A stretch of DNA of 64,000 nt from BD2-11 clade cluster bacterium bin43 (GTDB taxonomy: Bacteria; Gemmatimonadota; Gemmatimonadetes; Longimicrobiales; Gaopeijiaceae). Below, piece by piece: positions 45,146-52,860 of the stretch. The notes under the pieces are model-generated. The model worked only from the letters and a program-made list of their open reading frames with translations, searched no databases and was not told the origin of the DNA. The stretch is taken from contig MPMR01000018.1 of the NCBI GenBank assembly GCA_002238605.1, positions 1 to 64,000 on the forward strand, read 5' to 3'. Numbering within the stretch: the first letter of the stretch is position 1; the number at the start of each line of letters is the position of its first letter. The position numbers and the translations under genes were made by a program.

Positions 45146-46179
45146 CGTCACCGATGCGCATCGTGACCTTCGGCGAACTCATGCTGCGGCTCCGGGCCCC
45201 GGGGCGCGAGCGGCTGCTCCAGAGCCCGCGTCTCGAGGCGACCTTCGGGGGCGCCGAGAGCAACGTGGCGGTATCGCTCGCCAACTTCGGGCTGGACGCC
45301 GCCTTCTGCACGGTCCTGCCCGCCAACCCGATCGGCGACGCGGCCATCGGCGAGCTGCGCCGGTTCGGCGTGGATACCCGGCTCATCCGGCGGGCGGGTG
45401 CGCGCATGGGCATCTACTATCTGGAGACGGGGGCGAATCAGCGGCCCAGCCGGGTGGTCTACGACCGCGCCAATTCGTCCATCGCCAGCGCCCGTCCGGG
45501 CGACTTCGACTGGGACGCCGTCTTCGAGGGTGCGGACTGGTTCCACATCACTGGCATCACGCCGGCGCTCAGCGCCTCGGCCGCCGAGCTCTCCCTGGAG
45601 GCGGTGCGGCAGGCGCGGACGCTGGGCGTGACGGTGTCGTGCGACTACAACAATCGGAAGAAGCTCTGGAGGTACGGGAGGCCCGCCCCGGAGGTGATGC
45701 GCGAGCTGGTGGAGCACGTGCAGATCGGCATCGCCAACGAAGAGGACTGCCAGCGGTCGCTCGGGATCGAGTCGAGCGTGGACGTCGAGGCCGGCGCACT
45801 CGACCGCGAGCGCTACCGGGTGCTGGCCGAGCGCGTGCTGGCCGCCTTTCCGAACCTGGAGAAGCAGGTCATCACCCTGCGCGAGAGCCGGAGCGCCGAC
45901 CACAACACCTGGGGCGCCTGCCTGCACGACGGGCGAAACTTCATGGTCAGCCGCAGATACGAGGTGCCGGACATCGTCGACCGCGTCGGGACCGGGGATG
46001 CGTTCGCAGCGGGGTTCATCTACGGTCTCGCGACCCATGCGGACGACCGGCGGGCATTGGAGTTCGCGACGGCGGCCGGCTGCCTGAAGCACTCGGTCCC
46101 CGGCGATTTCCACCGGGTGGGCGTAACGGAGGTCGAGGCGCTGATGAAGGGGGGTGGCAGCGGTCGCGTGCAGCGGTGA
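45142..46179 (+). CDS. kdgK: 2-dehydro-3-deoxygluconate kinase
   Basis: PfkB-family sugar kinase phosphorylating KDG to KDPG, the step between UxuA and Eda. The 345 residues begin [13 protein letters not shown], have [15 protein letters not shown] near 37-50 (PfkB signature 1 region), [10 protein letters not shown] near 170, and signature 2 [17 protein letters not shown] near 283 with the catalytic Asp. The ATG overlaps the eda stop. With the SDR enzyme, uxuA and eda it forms a complete hexuronate lower pathway in one operon with overlaps at each of the last three junctions. Confidence 0.92.
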   Translation: MTSPMRIVTFGELMLRLRAPGRERLLQSPRLEATFGGAESNVAVSLANFGLDAAFCTVLPANPIGDAAIGELRRFGVDTRLIRRAGARMGIYYLETGANQRPSRVVYDRANSSIASARPGDFDWDAVFEGADWFHITGITPALSASAAELSLEAVRQARTLGVTVSCDYNNRKKLWRYGRPAPEVMRELVEHVQIGIANEEDCQRSLGIESSVDVEAGALDRERYRVLAERVLAAFPNLEKQVITLRESRSADHNTWGACLHDGRNFMVSRRYEVPDIVDRVGTGDAFAAGFIYGLATHADDRRALEFATAAGCLKHSVPGDFHRVGVTEVEALMKGGGSGRVQR

Positions 46180-46263
46180 GGGTCAGGGTAAGCGAGCAGC
46201 GGTGAGGGCTGCGGCGCGCGTGCGCCCGTCCGGCCCGGAATCGCATCGAGGACGAACCATCGG

Positions 46264-47109
46264 ATGAACGAAACGCCGGGGGCGATGGAGCGGGCGCTGT
46301 TCAGGCTTCTGGACTTCCATTACGGCGCGGATGGCGACGAGGTACTGCGTCGGATACTCGCCGGGGGGGCCGATCCCGACGTGCGCAGCGGGGTGTACGC
46401 GGAAACGCCGCTTCACGTAGCCACCCGGCGACGGCGTCGCCGAGCCGTGGACATCCTCCTCGACCACGGGGCCGGGATCGATGCCGGGACGGCGGGGGGC
46501 AAGACCGCATACGCGCACGCCGTCAGGAGAGGGTTTGACGAAGTCGCGAACCTGCTCGTGAACCGCGGCGCCGACTCCGGGTTGAACGAAGCCGACCGTT
46601 TCGCGGTGGCGATCGTCAACGGACGTCTCGACGAGGCGCGGGCGATCCTCAAGGCCAATCCTGGCGTAGCCCGGACCGGCAACCCCGAGGAAGACCGGCT
46701 GCTGGCGGATGTAGCCGGCCGCGCCGACCGGGAGCCCGTGAAGCTGCTGATCCAGGCTGGGGCGGACCTGACCGCAACGGGTCTCGACTCCGGCACCCCA
46801 CTCCATCAGTCCGCCTGGTTCGGCCAACCCCGAAACGCGCGCCTGCTGCTCGATGCCGGCGCGCCGGTCGATGTTTTCGACGACATTCACGAATCCTCTC
46901 CCTTGCACTGGGCCGTCCACGGCTCCCGGTATTCCGGCGGCGCCGAGGAGCGCCAGGACGCATACGTAGAGCTGGTCGAGATGCTGCTTGCGGCCGGATC
47001 CGGCCTGCACCACCCGGATGATCCGGACGGCGACGCGTACCGGAAGCGACTTCTGGGAGATGCGAGCCCGAGTGTCCGCAGGGTGCTGCAAGGGATCCCG
47101 GGTCAGTGA
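46264..47109 (+). CDS. Ankyrin-repeat protein
   Basis: Has 281 residues, no signal peptide. At least five ankyrin repeats are visible: DGDEVLRRILAGGADPDVR, TPLHVATRRRRRRAVDILLDHGAGID, TAYAHAVRRGFDEVANLLVN, EPVKLLIQAGADLTA, then TPLHQSAWFGQPRNARLLLDAGAPVD and PLHWAVHGS. Such proteins mediate protein-protein binding; in cytoplasmic bacterial copies the partner is rarely known. It follows kdgK by about 85 bases and overlaps the end of the convergent ABC permease by seven bases. No functional link to the sugar operon is evident. Confidence 0.88.
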   Translation: MNETPGAMERALFRLLDFHYGADGDEVLRRILAGGADPDVRSGVYAETPLHVATRRRRRRAVDILLDHGAGIDAGTAGGKTAYAHAVRRGFDEVANLLVNRGADSGLNEADRFAVAIVNGRLDEARAILKANPGVARTGNPEEDRLLADVAGRADREPVKLLIQAGADLTATGLDSGTPLHQSAWFGQPRNARLLLDAGAPVDVFDDIHESSPLHWAVHGSRYSGGAEERQDAYVELVEMLLAAGSGLHHPDDPDGDAYRKRLLGDASPSVRRVLQGIPGQ

Positions 47110-47987
47110 TTCCGTGCTCGGCCCGACGCCCCCAGCACTCCCACCAGCCCCAGGCCGATCCAGAACGCGGACGATGCCATCCACATCTGCATGGTCGGCA
47201 GTAGCGTCCACACCTCTCTCCCACCGATCGGGAGCTGCATCCCCCGTGTGAACGAATCCCCACCGGCGTACCAGGCAACGAACTCGGTGGTCCGCTGAAT
47301 CCAGCCGATGTCCCACTTATCGCCGACGGCCACCACAACCGCGCCCGCGACCCACAGCCCGACGGCCCAGAACAGCGGGCGCGCCGTGACGAGCATCAGG
47401 GTGCTGGCCAGCAGGTAGGCGGCGGTCGCCGACGTGAACGGGAGTGCCCACTCCCACCACGGGGTGGTCCAGCCCACCGATTCCGTGGCGCCGGGCGTGC
47501 CCTCGGCGGCTCCAACCGGATCGAGGATGAGGACCCGAACTTCGTCGACGCCCATGGTCCCGCCGCTCGCCACCGTCGTGAGCGTGACCCACCCGAGGGC
47601 CACACCCAGGATCGCCAGGAGCCAGACCCATCCGGCCGCCACCTTGAGGAGCGCGTGCCTCCGGTGATCGACGGGCAGCGACCACAGCGGGGTGTCGCCG
47701 AACCGGCGCTCGCCCTTCCACACCACGAGGGGGAGGAGCAGTCCGGCGAGCACGGCGAAGAATCCCCAGGGGGGCTCGCCGGGATCCAGGACGAGCTCGC
47801 CCATCTCGGCATCGAGCATTGCCTGCAGGACCGGCATTCGGCTGAAGGCAATGAGAGCCACCGAGCCGAGCCCCAGTACCAGGGCTGCCAGGGTACCCTC
47901 GCGGCGGATGGCGAGCCCGACCACGCGAAGTTGTTCGATCCACACCGCCTTCATCGCGGGTATGCGGCCTGCCATTGAATCCGTCAT
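47103..47987 (-). CDS. ABC transporter membrane subunit of a GntR-linked operon
   Basis: Has 294 residues with about six membrane helices (near 33-50, 73-90, 112-135, 180-198, 205-220 and 265-285) and a loop containing PLWSLPVDHRRHALLK. This is like ABC-2 or Ytr-type permeases that partner a separate ATPase. The ATG at 47987 overlaps the ATPase stop and GGGAGG precedes it. The order regulator-ATPase-permease is typical of Ytr-like operons induced by cell-wall stress in Firmicutes. The substrate here is unknown. Confidence 0.8.
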   Translation of the reverse strand: MTDSMAGRIPAMKAVWIEQLRVVGLAIRREGTLAALVLGLGSVALIAFSRMPVLQAMLDAEMGELVLDPGEPPWGFFAVLAGLLLPLVVWKGERRFGDTPLWSLPVDHRRHALLKVAAGWVWLLAILGVALGWVTLTTVASGGTMGVDEVRVLILDPVGAAEGTPGATESVGWTTPWWEWALPFTSATAAYLLASTLMLVTARPLFWAVGLWVAGAVVVAVGDKWDIGWIQRTTEFVAWYAGGDSFTRGMQLPIGGREVWTLLPTMQMWMASSAFWIGLGLVGVLGASGRARNH

Positions 47988-48922
47988 GTTGCCTCCCTTC
48001 CGGAGAGTAATGCCACCGCTGCTTCGTCCACCGACAGGGGGACGACCTCACGAACCTCCGCGCCCGCCTGGGACAGCTCGCGCGTAACGGCGTTGCGGTC
48101 GCCCCACACGGTCCATTCGATCCCGCGGGCCGCGTGGCTGCGCTTGACCACCCAGCCTGCCAACTCGCCAGGTCCCCTCCAGCCTTCGGGGACATCCGCC
48201 CAGTAACGCAACAAGCCCCCGTACAATTCGTCGCGCGGCAGCTGGCCCAGGAGTCGTCCCTCCGACAGCACGCCCACGTGATCCACCAGGGATTCGACCT
48301 CGTAGACCCGGTGCGTGGAGATCACAACGGTGGTCGGGGAATCGGCGAGGTGTTCGCTCAGGATGCTCAGGGTATCGTCGCGCACCACATGGTCCAGACC
48401 GTCCGTCGGCTCGTCCAGCAGGAGCAGCGGCGGCCTGTGCGCCAGCGCCAGGACGAGCTGCACGCGTCGGCTCTGGCCCTTGGACAGCGCGTGACACTTG
48501 CGTCCGGGATCGATCGCGTACCTGGCCCTCAATTCGCGGGCGTATTCCGCGTCCCAGGATGGGTTGTAGACCGCCTGGTGCTCCAGCAGCCGGCCCACCG
48601 TCATCCAGGCGTAGCCGACCCGGTAGTCCTCCGGCACGTAGCCGATGCCCGCGCGCACTTCGGCTCCCCGGTCGGCCGGGTCCCGCCCCAGGACGCTGAC
48701 CGTGCCGGCCTGGTATCGCACGAGACCCATGAGGGTCCGAATCAGCGTGGTCTTGCCGGCACCGTTGGGGCCCACGAGCACGTATACGGCCCCTTCGGGA
48801 ACCTGCAGATCCAGGCCGTCCAGAGCCCGGGTAGAGCCGAACCGCCTGGCCAGCCCTCGTGTCGAGACCGCGAATGGGCCATTCCCGAGGTCGATGGGAA
48901 GCGCCGCCGCCCTGTTCGTCAT
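47984..48922 (-). CDS. ABC transporter ATP-binding protein
   Basis: Has 312 residues. Walker A GPNGAGKTT (51-59), Q-loop region near 95-100 (GYVPEDYRVGY), signature LSKGQ (146-150; the usual LSGGQ has a Lys in place of Gly), Walker B LLLLDEPT (166-173), H-loop STHR (202-205). A C-terminal domain of about 80 residues follows. Start ATG 48922 has AAGGAGG upstream; the frame is open to 49333, but that part overlaps the regulator. Overlaps the regulator and permease genes by four bases each, so the three are one translational unit. Confidence 0.93.
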   Translation of the reverse strand: MTNRAAALPIDLGNGPFAVSTRGLARRFGSTRALDGLDLQVPEGAVYVLVGPNGAGKTTLIRTLMGLVRYQAGTVSVLGRDPADRGAEVRAGIGYVPEDYRVGYAWMTVGRLLEHQAVYNPSWDAEYARELRARYAIDPGRKCHALSKGQSRRVQLVLALAHRPPLLLLDEPTDGLDHVVRDDTLSILSEHLADSPTTVVISTHRVYEVESLVDHVGVLSEGRLLGQLPRDELYGGLLRYWADVPEGWRGPGELAGWVVKRSHAARGIEWTVWGDRNAVTRELSQAGAEVREVVPLSVDEAAVALLSGREAT

Positions 48923-49323
48923 CGTCCGTCCTCCTTGCTTCCGTCTCCGTGAACGCCTCCACCTTCCACCTCCCGCAGCGCCGTCATCAGATCGGCCAGC
49001 CCGAGTCCGTTCCGCGAGGCATCGGCCAGGGCCCGCCTCGCCACCTCCCGCGCCAGGCGAGGCCGCTCCGTCTCTTCCGGCCGCACCCCCGGCGCAACGA
49101 ACGTGCCCTTTCCGTGCCGCACCTGTACCACGCCGTCGCGCTCGAGCGCCGCATACGCCTGTGATACGGTCCGGGGATTCACGCGGAGACTCGACGAGAG
49201 GTCGCGCACCGACGGGAGCGGATCCTCGGGACGAAGGCTTCCCCGAACGAGACCGCTGCGCACCGCGTCCATGATCTGGACGTACAGCGGTCTGCCGTCG
49301 GCGTGGCTGAGTCGGATCTTCAT
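48919..49323 (-). CDS. GntR-family regulator, YtrA-like
   Basis: Has 134 residues: N-terminal winged helix (about 10-75; PLYVQIMDAVRSGLVRG, LPSVRDLSSSLRVNPRTVSQAY, HGKGTFVAPG) and a short helical C-terminus (about 80-115), as in the YtrA subfamily, which lacks a large effector domain. It probably represses its own operon, since a nested inverted repeat lies just upstream. First gene of the GntR-ATPase-permease operon; stop overlaps the ATPase start. Confidence 0.9.
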   Translation of the reverse strand: MKIRLSHADGRPLYVQIMDAVRSGLVRGSLRPEDPLPSVRDLSSSLRVNPRTVSQAYAALERDGVVQVRHGKGTFVAPGVRPEETERPRLAREVARRALADASRNGLGLADLMTALREVEGGGVHGDGSKEDGR

Positions 49324-49333
49324 GGCGCCTCAA

Positions 49334-49364
49334 CTGTTGTAGTCATGTACTACAGATGCAACAG
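49334..49364 (-). promoter_or_regulatory. Nested inverted repeat, probable GntR operator
   Basis: An inner palindrome TGTAGT-N5-ACTACA (49338-49354) lies inside outer arms CTGTTG (49334-49339) and CAACAG (49359-49364), 11 bases upstream of the gntR ATG. YtrA-type regulators commonly bind such palindromes over their own promoter. A weak -10-like TACAAC lies within the element on the minus strand. Confidence 0.65.
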
Positions 49365-49425
49365 TAGGGGACGCGTCCGGGCGAGTCAAGGGAGAGTTCT
49401 TTCCAGCGGCAAATGAGCCCCGACA

Positions 49426-49463
49426 CCCACTACCGGTCGTGGGATGCCCCTACCGGTAGTGGG
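49426..49463. repeat. Two tandem near-palindromes of the CCACTACCGGTAGTGG type
   Basis: Copy one (49426-49443) reads CCCACTACCGGTCGTGGG and copy two (49447-49463) CCCCTACCGGTAGTGGG, each with one mismatched pair. They lie in the 170-base gap between the gntR start and the end of the beta-lactamase-fold gene. They match the perfect copy at 38863-38878. Confidence 0.7.
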
Positions 49464-49493
49464 TACGCCTGTCGCGCGGGGTTGGCGGCTCCG

Positions 49494-50552
49494 CTATCGC
49501 CAGCTGTTGACGACGTCCTCGGCGATGCGGCCCAGCGTCGACTCCAGCTCGACGAAGTCGCCCGTGTTCTGGTTGGTGAAGACCGCGATCACGGTGGGCC
49601 CGCCTTCGTAGTACATGATCCCGACATCGTTGCCCGCGTAGGGCGGCCAGTCGCCTGTCTTGTGGGCCACGGAGGCGCGGAAACGGATGTAGCGCGGGAG
49701 GCGCGTGCTGTAGAACTGGCGCTCCAGGATGCGGATCATCTCGTCGCTCGACGCGCGCGACGCCACCTCCCCGTTGTGGATCTGCGCGAGCAGGCCGGCG
49801 ATCTCGCGGGCGGTGATGCGCCCCAGCCACTCCTCCGGGTCGCCCTCGAAGCGGAAGGTGCGCCCGGATGCCTCCGGGTCGGAGGGGAAGCCGCGCTCGA
49901 AGACCTCGCGGTGCGACAGCGCCTCGTGGGCGGGGTCGGCCATAACCCACACGCGCCGGAAGAGATCGCCGGTGGTGGCGCGCAGGCGGGTCTGCTCGTA
50001 CCCGAGCTCCGACAGCATTTCGTTGACCCGCTCCCGGCCGAGGCGCGCGATCATGATGTCCGTGGCGGTGTTGTCGCTGGTGACGATCATCTGGGTCACC
50101 AGGTCGCGCCAGGTCGGCTCCAGTTCGGGCGCGAAAGTCTGGAGCAGGCCGCTGCCCCGGCGCAGATCCTCGAGCCGGATGCGGTAGCGCTCGTCGAGGT
50201 CGAGCCTGCCCGCCTCCGCATCGCGGTACGCGAGCACCATGACCGGGATCTTGATTACGCTGAGCGCGTTCATCGGCTCGTCGGCGCGGATGGCGATCTC
50301 GCGACCGCTGGGCAGATGCCGGGCGTAGAGCGAGGTGCGGGCGGGGAGGGCATCCAGCCGGGCTGACACGCGCGCCGCGAGGCCGGAGGGGTCGCCGGTC
50401 GCGGTCTGCGTGGATTCGATCGAGGGCGGGCCGGTTTCCGCTCCGGCAGCGGTTCCGTCTGCCGCGGATGAGCCTTCGGGGGCGGATCCATCCCCGCAGG
50501 CGGCCACCAGTGCCGCCAGTGCCACCAGCACCGCGAGCCCGCCCCGGCTCAT
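49494..50552 (-). CDS. Class A beta-lactamase-fold serine hydrolase lipoprotein
   Basis: Has 352 residues. Lipobox LVAAC (cysteine 19) and an Ala/Gly-rich linker to about 55. The catalytic motifs are S98-V-I-K101, S159-D-N161 and K298-T-G300, all intact. The class A omega-loop motif ExxLN is not obvious; the corresponding region reads DLFRRVWVMADPAHEALS. Without the general-base Glu it may be a penicillin-interacting or other serine hydrolase rather than an efficient beta-lactamase. ATG 50552 is the only start that begins the signal peptide; it overlaps the stop of the CDGSH gene (TGATG). Confidence 0.8.
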   Translation of the reverse strand: MSRGGLAVLVALAALVAACGDGSAPEGSSAADGTAAGAETGPPSIESTQTATGDPSGLAARVSARLDALPARTSLYARHLPSGREIAIRADEPMNALSVIKIPVMVLAYRDAEAGRLDLDERYRIRLEDLRRGSGLLQTFAPELEPTWRDLVTQMIVTSDNTATDIMIARLGRERVNEMLSELGYEQTRLRATTGDLFRRVWVMADPAHEALSHREVFERGFPSDPEASGRTFRFEGDPEEWLGRITAREIAGLLAQIHNGEVASRASSDEMIRILERQFYSTRLPRYIRFRASVAHKTGDWPPYAGNDVGIMYYEGGPTVIAVFTNQNTGDFVELESTLGRIAEDVVNSWR

Positions 50553-50746
50553 CAGTCCGCCTCGAAGCCGATGCTCTTGTGGGTTCCGTCGCAGAAGGGC
50601 TTGTTCGCCGAGCCGCCGCAGCGGCACAGGAAGGTTGACTTGCCGGGGCGCGTTTCGATGGGGTCTCCCGCGTCGTTCCGGAGTTCGATTTCGCCATCGA
50701 TTCGACAGGGTCCGTTCCTGATGACGCGCATCGTCACTTGTGACAT
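50552..50746 (-). CDS. CDGSH iron-sulfur domain protein
   Basis: A 64-residue cytoplasmic protein with one CDGSH motif, CRCGGSANKPFCDGTH (41-56), whose three Cys and one His bind a 2Fe-2S cluster. Single-domain members are thought to act in electron or iron-sulfur transfer. GAGGAAA precedes the ATG at 50746. Its stop and the start of the serine hydrolase share one base, so the two are probably co-translated, an odd pairing. Confidence 0.9.
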   Translation of the reverse strand: MSQVTMRVIRNGPCRIDGEIELRNDAGDPIETRPGKSTFLCRCGGSANKPFCDGTHKSIGFEAD

Positions 50747-50839
50747 TCGTTTCCTCGCTGTGGGTGGAGGGAGAGGGATTCCGGGTGCTAGATTTGTCAC
50801 CATCGAGCGCGAATGACAACCCGCAGCCATGGAAACGCG

Positions 50840-52078
50840 ATGAGTTACGTGAAACGCCGGACCTCGGCGGCCGTGGATGTCGGGGGCGTGATGGTCGGGG
50901 GGGATCACCCGGTCGTCGTGCAGTCGATGACCAACACGGACACCGCCGACGCGGAGGCCACCGCCGCGCAGGTCGCCGCCCTGGCCGCCGCCGGGAGCGA
51001 ACTCGTACGCATCACGGTCAACCACCATCCGGCCGCGCGCGCAGTCCCCGAGATCGTGGCGCGCCTGCGCGACCAGGGCGTGGAGGTCCCCATCGTGGGC
51101 GACTTTCACTACAACGGGCACATCCTGCTCGCCGAGCATCCCGCGTGCGCGCGCGCCTTGGCCAAGTACCGCATCAACCCCGGCAACGTCGGCGCCAAGC
51201 GGCGCGACGAGAACTTCAGCAGCATCATCCGGCTGGCCATCGAATACGACAAGCCGGTGCGCATCGGCGTCAACTGGGGCTCGCTGGACCGGCGGCTGCT
51301 CACCGAGCTGATGAACGAGAACGCGGAGCGCGCCCGTCCGCGCGACGCCGGCGAGGTGGTGCTGGATGCGATGGTGGAGAGCGGGATGCGCTCCTCCGTG
51401 CTTGCCGAGGAGGTCGGGTTGGGCCACGACCGCATCGTCATCAGCGCCAAGGTCTCCAAGGTGCAGGACCTGGTGACCGTTTATCGCAAGCTGGCGCCCC
51501 TGAGCGACTACGCGCTTCACCTCGGGCTGACGGAAGCAGGCATGGGAATTCCGGGCATTGTCGCCAGCGCCGCGGGGCTGGCCCCGCTTCTGCTCGAGGG
51601 GATCGGCGACACCATCCGCGTCTCGCTGACCCCCCGCCCGGGAGGGGACCGGACCGAGGAGGTGCGGGTCGCGAAGCAGATTCTGCAGTCGCTCGAGATC
51701 CGCAACTTCGAGCCCCAGGTCACCTCGTGTCCGGGCTGTGGGCGCACCACCAGCGTCTTCTTCCAGGAGCTGGCGGAGGATATCCAGGGCTATCTGCGCG
51801 ACCGGATGCCGGTCTGGAAGTCCCAGCATCCGGGGGTCGAGGAGATGCGCGTGGCGGTCATGGGCTGCGTGGTGAACGGTCCCGGCGAGTCCAAGCACGC
51901 CGATATCGGCATCTCGCTGCCCGGCACCTTCGAGGAACCCAAGGCCCCGGTCTATGTGGACGGAGCCCACTACTGCACGCTCAAGGGCGCAGGCCTGGCC
52001 GACGAGTTCAAGGAGATCGTGGACGACTACGTGCGGCGGCGGTACGGGGTGGAGCAGGCGGCGGGCGCCGGGGTCTGA
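50840..52078 (+). CDS. ispG: 4-hydroxy-3-methylbut-2-enyl diphosphate synthase
   Basis: 4Fe-4S enzyme of the MEP isoprenoid pathway (MEcPP to HMBPP). The 412 residues contain a TIM barrel ([59 protein letters not shown]) and a cluster domain with ligands C297 and C300 in SCPGCGRTT and C343 in [12 protein letters not shown] 50840 is preferred; an ATG at 50813 would add nine residues. Divergent from the CDGSH gene with a gap under 100 bases, and convergent with 52188. A GGGCCGG/CCGGCCC hairpin follows the stop (52087-52113) without a T tract. Confidence 0.95.
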   Translation: MSYVKRRTSAAVDVGGVMVGGDHPVVVQSMTNTDTADAEATAAQVAALAAAGSELVRITVNHHPAARAVPEIVARLRDQGVEVPIVGDFHYNGHILLAEHPACARALAKYRINPGNVGAKRRDENFSSIIRLAIEYDKPVRIGVNWGSLDRRLLTELMNENAERARPRDAGEVVLDAMVESGMRSSVLAEEVGLGHDRIVISAKVSKVQDLVTVYRKLAPLSDYALHLGLTEAGMGIPGIVASAAGLAPLLLEGIGDTIRVSLTPRPGGDRTEEVRVAKQILQSLEIRNFEPQVTSCPGCGRTTSVFFQELAEDIQGYLRDRMPVWKSQHPGVEEMRVAVMGCVVNGPGESKHADIGISLPGTFEEPKAPVYVDGAHYCTLKGAGLADEFKEIVDDYVRRRYGVEQAAGAGV

Positions 52079-52187
52079 GGAAGGACGGGCCGGCCCAGGG
52101 CCGCGACCGGCCCGGAGCGTCCTCCGTCGAGCCTGCGGTGTGGAGGAATGGGCGGGCGAGGGGTTCCGAGGGAGAGGCCGGCTGCAA

Positions 52188-52742
52188 CTAACCCGGCGGC
52201 GGCGCCCACGGGCCGTCGCCGGCGGCATCGAGGCGGGTGCGCGCCGCCCGCCATCCCATCTCGGCGTCGGGCACCATCAGGATGTCCCACACTTCGCGCC
52301 GGATCACCCCGTTGGTGCCGGCCCCGTCGATCAGGCGGACCACGCGCATCGAAAGCCGCCCGCCGGCGATGGGTTCGGGCATGACGAGCTGGTAGAGGAC
52401 GCCCCCGTCCCTGATCCGGCAACCCTCGGCGGAAGGGAATTCGGGGCAGAGCAGCACATCTTCGACCGCCATGACTTCGACGTAACCGAGCTGCTCCAGC
52501 GCCCTCCGGTTCTCGTCGTCCAGCAGGGCGCGGCCCGTGGCGCCGGGGGGGCGCCCGACCTGCTCGGCGAAGAAGGTGGGCTGTTCGCCCGGCCGGAGCA
52601 CGTCGAAGATGACCTCGACGGCCTTGCGGTTGGCCCGCTGCGCGGCGAGGGCCGTGGGCGCGAGGGCAACGAGGGCGGTCAGCACGGTCACGGTGAAGGC
52701 GGCGAACCTCGCCGTTCGGCGTCGGCGCCCCGGATGCCACAT
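52188..52742 (-). CDS. Small exported protein, unknown function
   Basis: Has 184 residues. The signal peptide WHPGRRRRTARFAAFTVTV continues into a hydrophobic core with cleavage near TALAAQ. The mature part (about 150 residues) has two cysteines in LLCPEFPSAEGC, likely a disulfide, and reads as a mixed alpha/beta domain (VEVIFDVLRPGEQPTFFAEQ, GYVEVMAVEDVLL, RLSMRVVRLIDG). I do not recognise a family. ATG 52742 fits the signal peptide; ATG 52790 with GGGAG is an alternative adding 16 residues. Located downstream of gltX at the end of the efflux operon, about 120 bases away. Confidence 0.65.
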   Translation of the reverse strand: MWHPGRRRRTARFAAFTVTVLTALVALAPTALAAQRANRKAVEVIFDVLRPGEQPTFFAEQVGRPPGATGRALLDDENRRALEQLGYVEVMAVEDVLLCPEFPSAEGCRIRDGGVLYQLVMPEPIAGGRLSMRVVRLIDGAGTNGVIRREVWDILMVPDAEMGWRAARTRLDAAGDGPWAPPPG

Positions 52743-52860
52743 CGCCGTGCCGCACCGCCTCGGATGACCAGCTGATCCGCCGGCTTGCATCACCGGGCTC
52801 CCCGGCCCCAGGGCAGGTCGCGGTGCGCTGCCCAACCGAATCCGCGATCTTCCGGGAGTT

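Noticed and set aside
52087-52113. Intrinsic terminator after ispG
   Set aside because: The GGGCCGG/CCGGCCC hairpin is plausible, but there is no T tract and such GC hairpins are common here; not listed as a feature.
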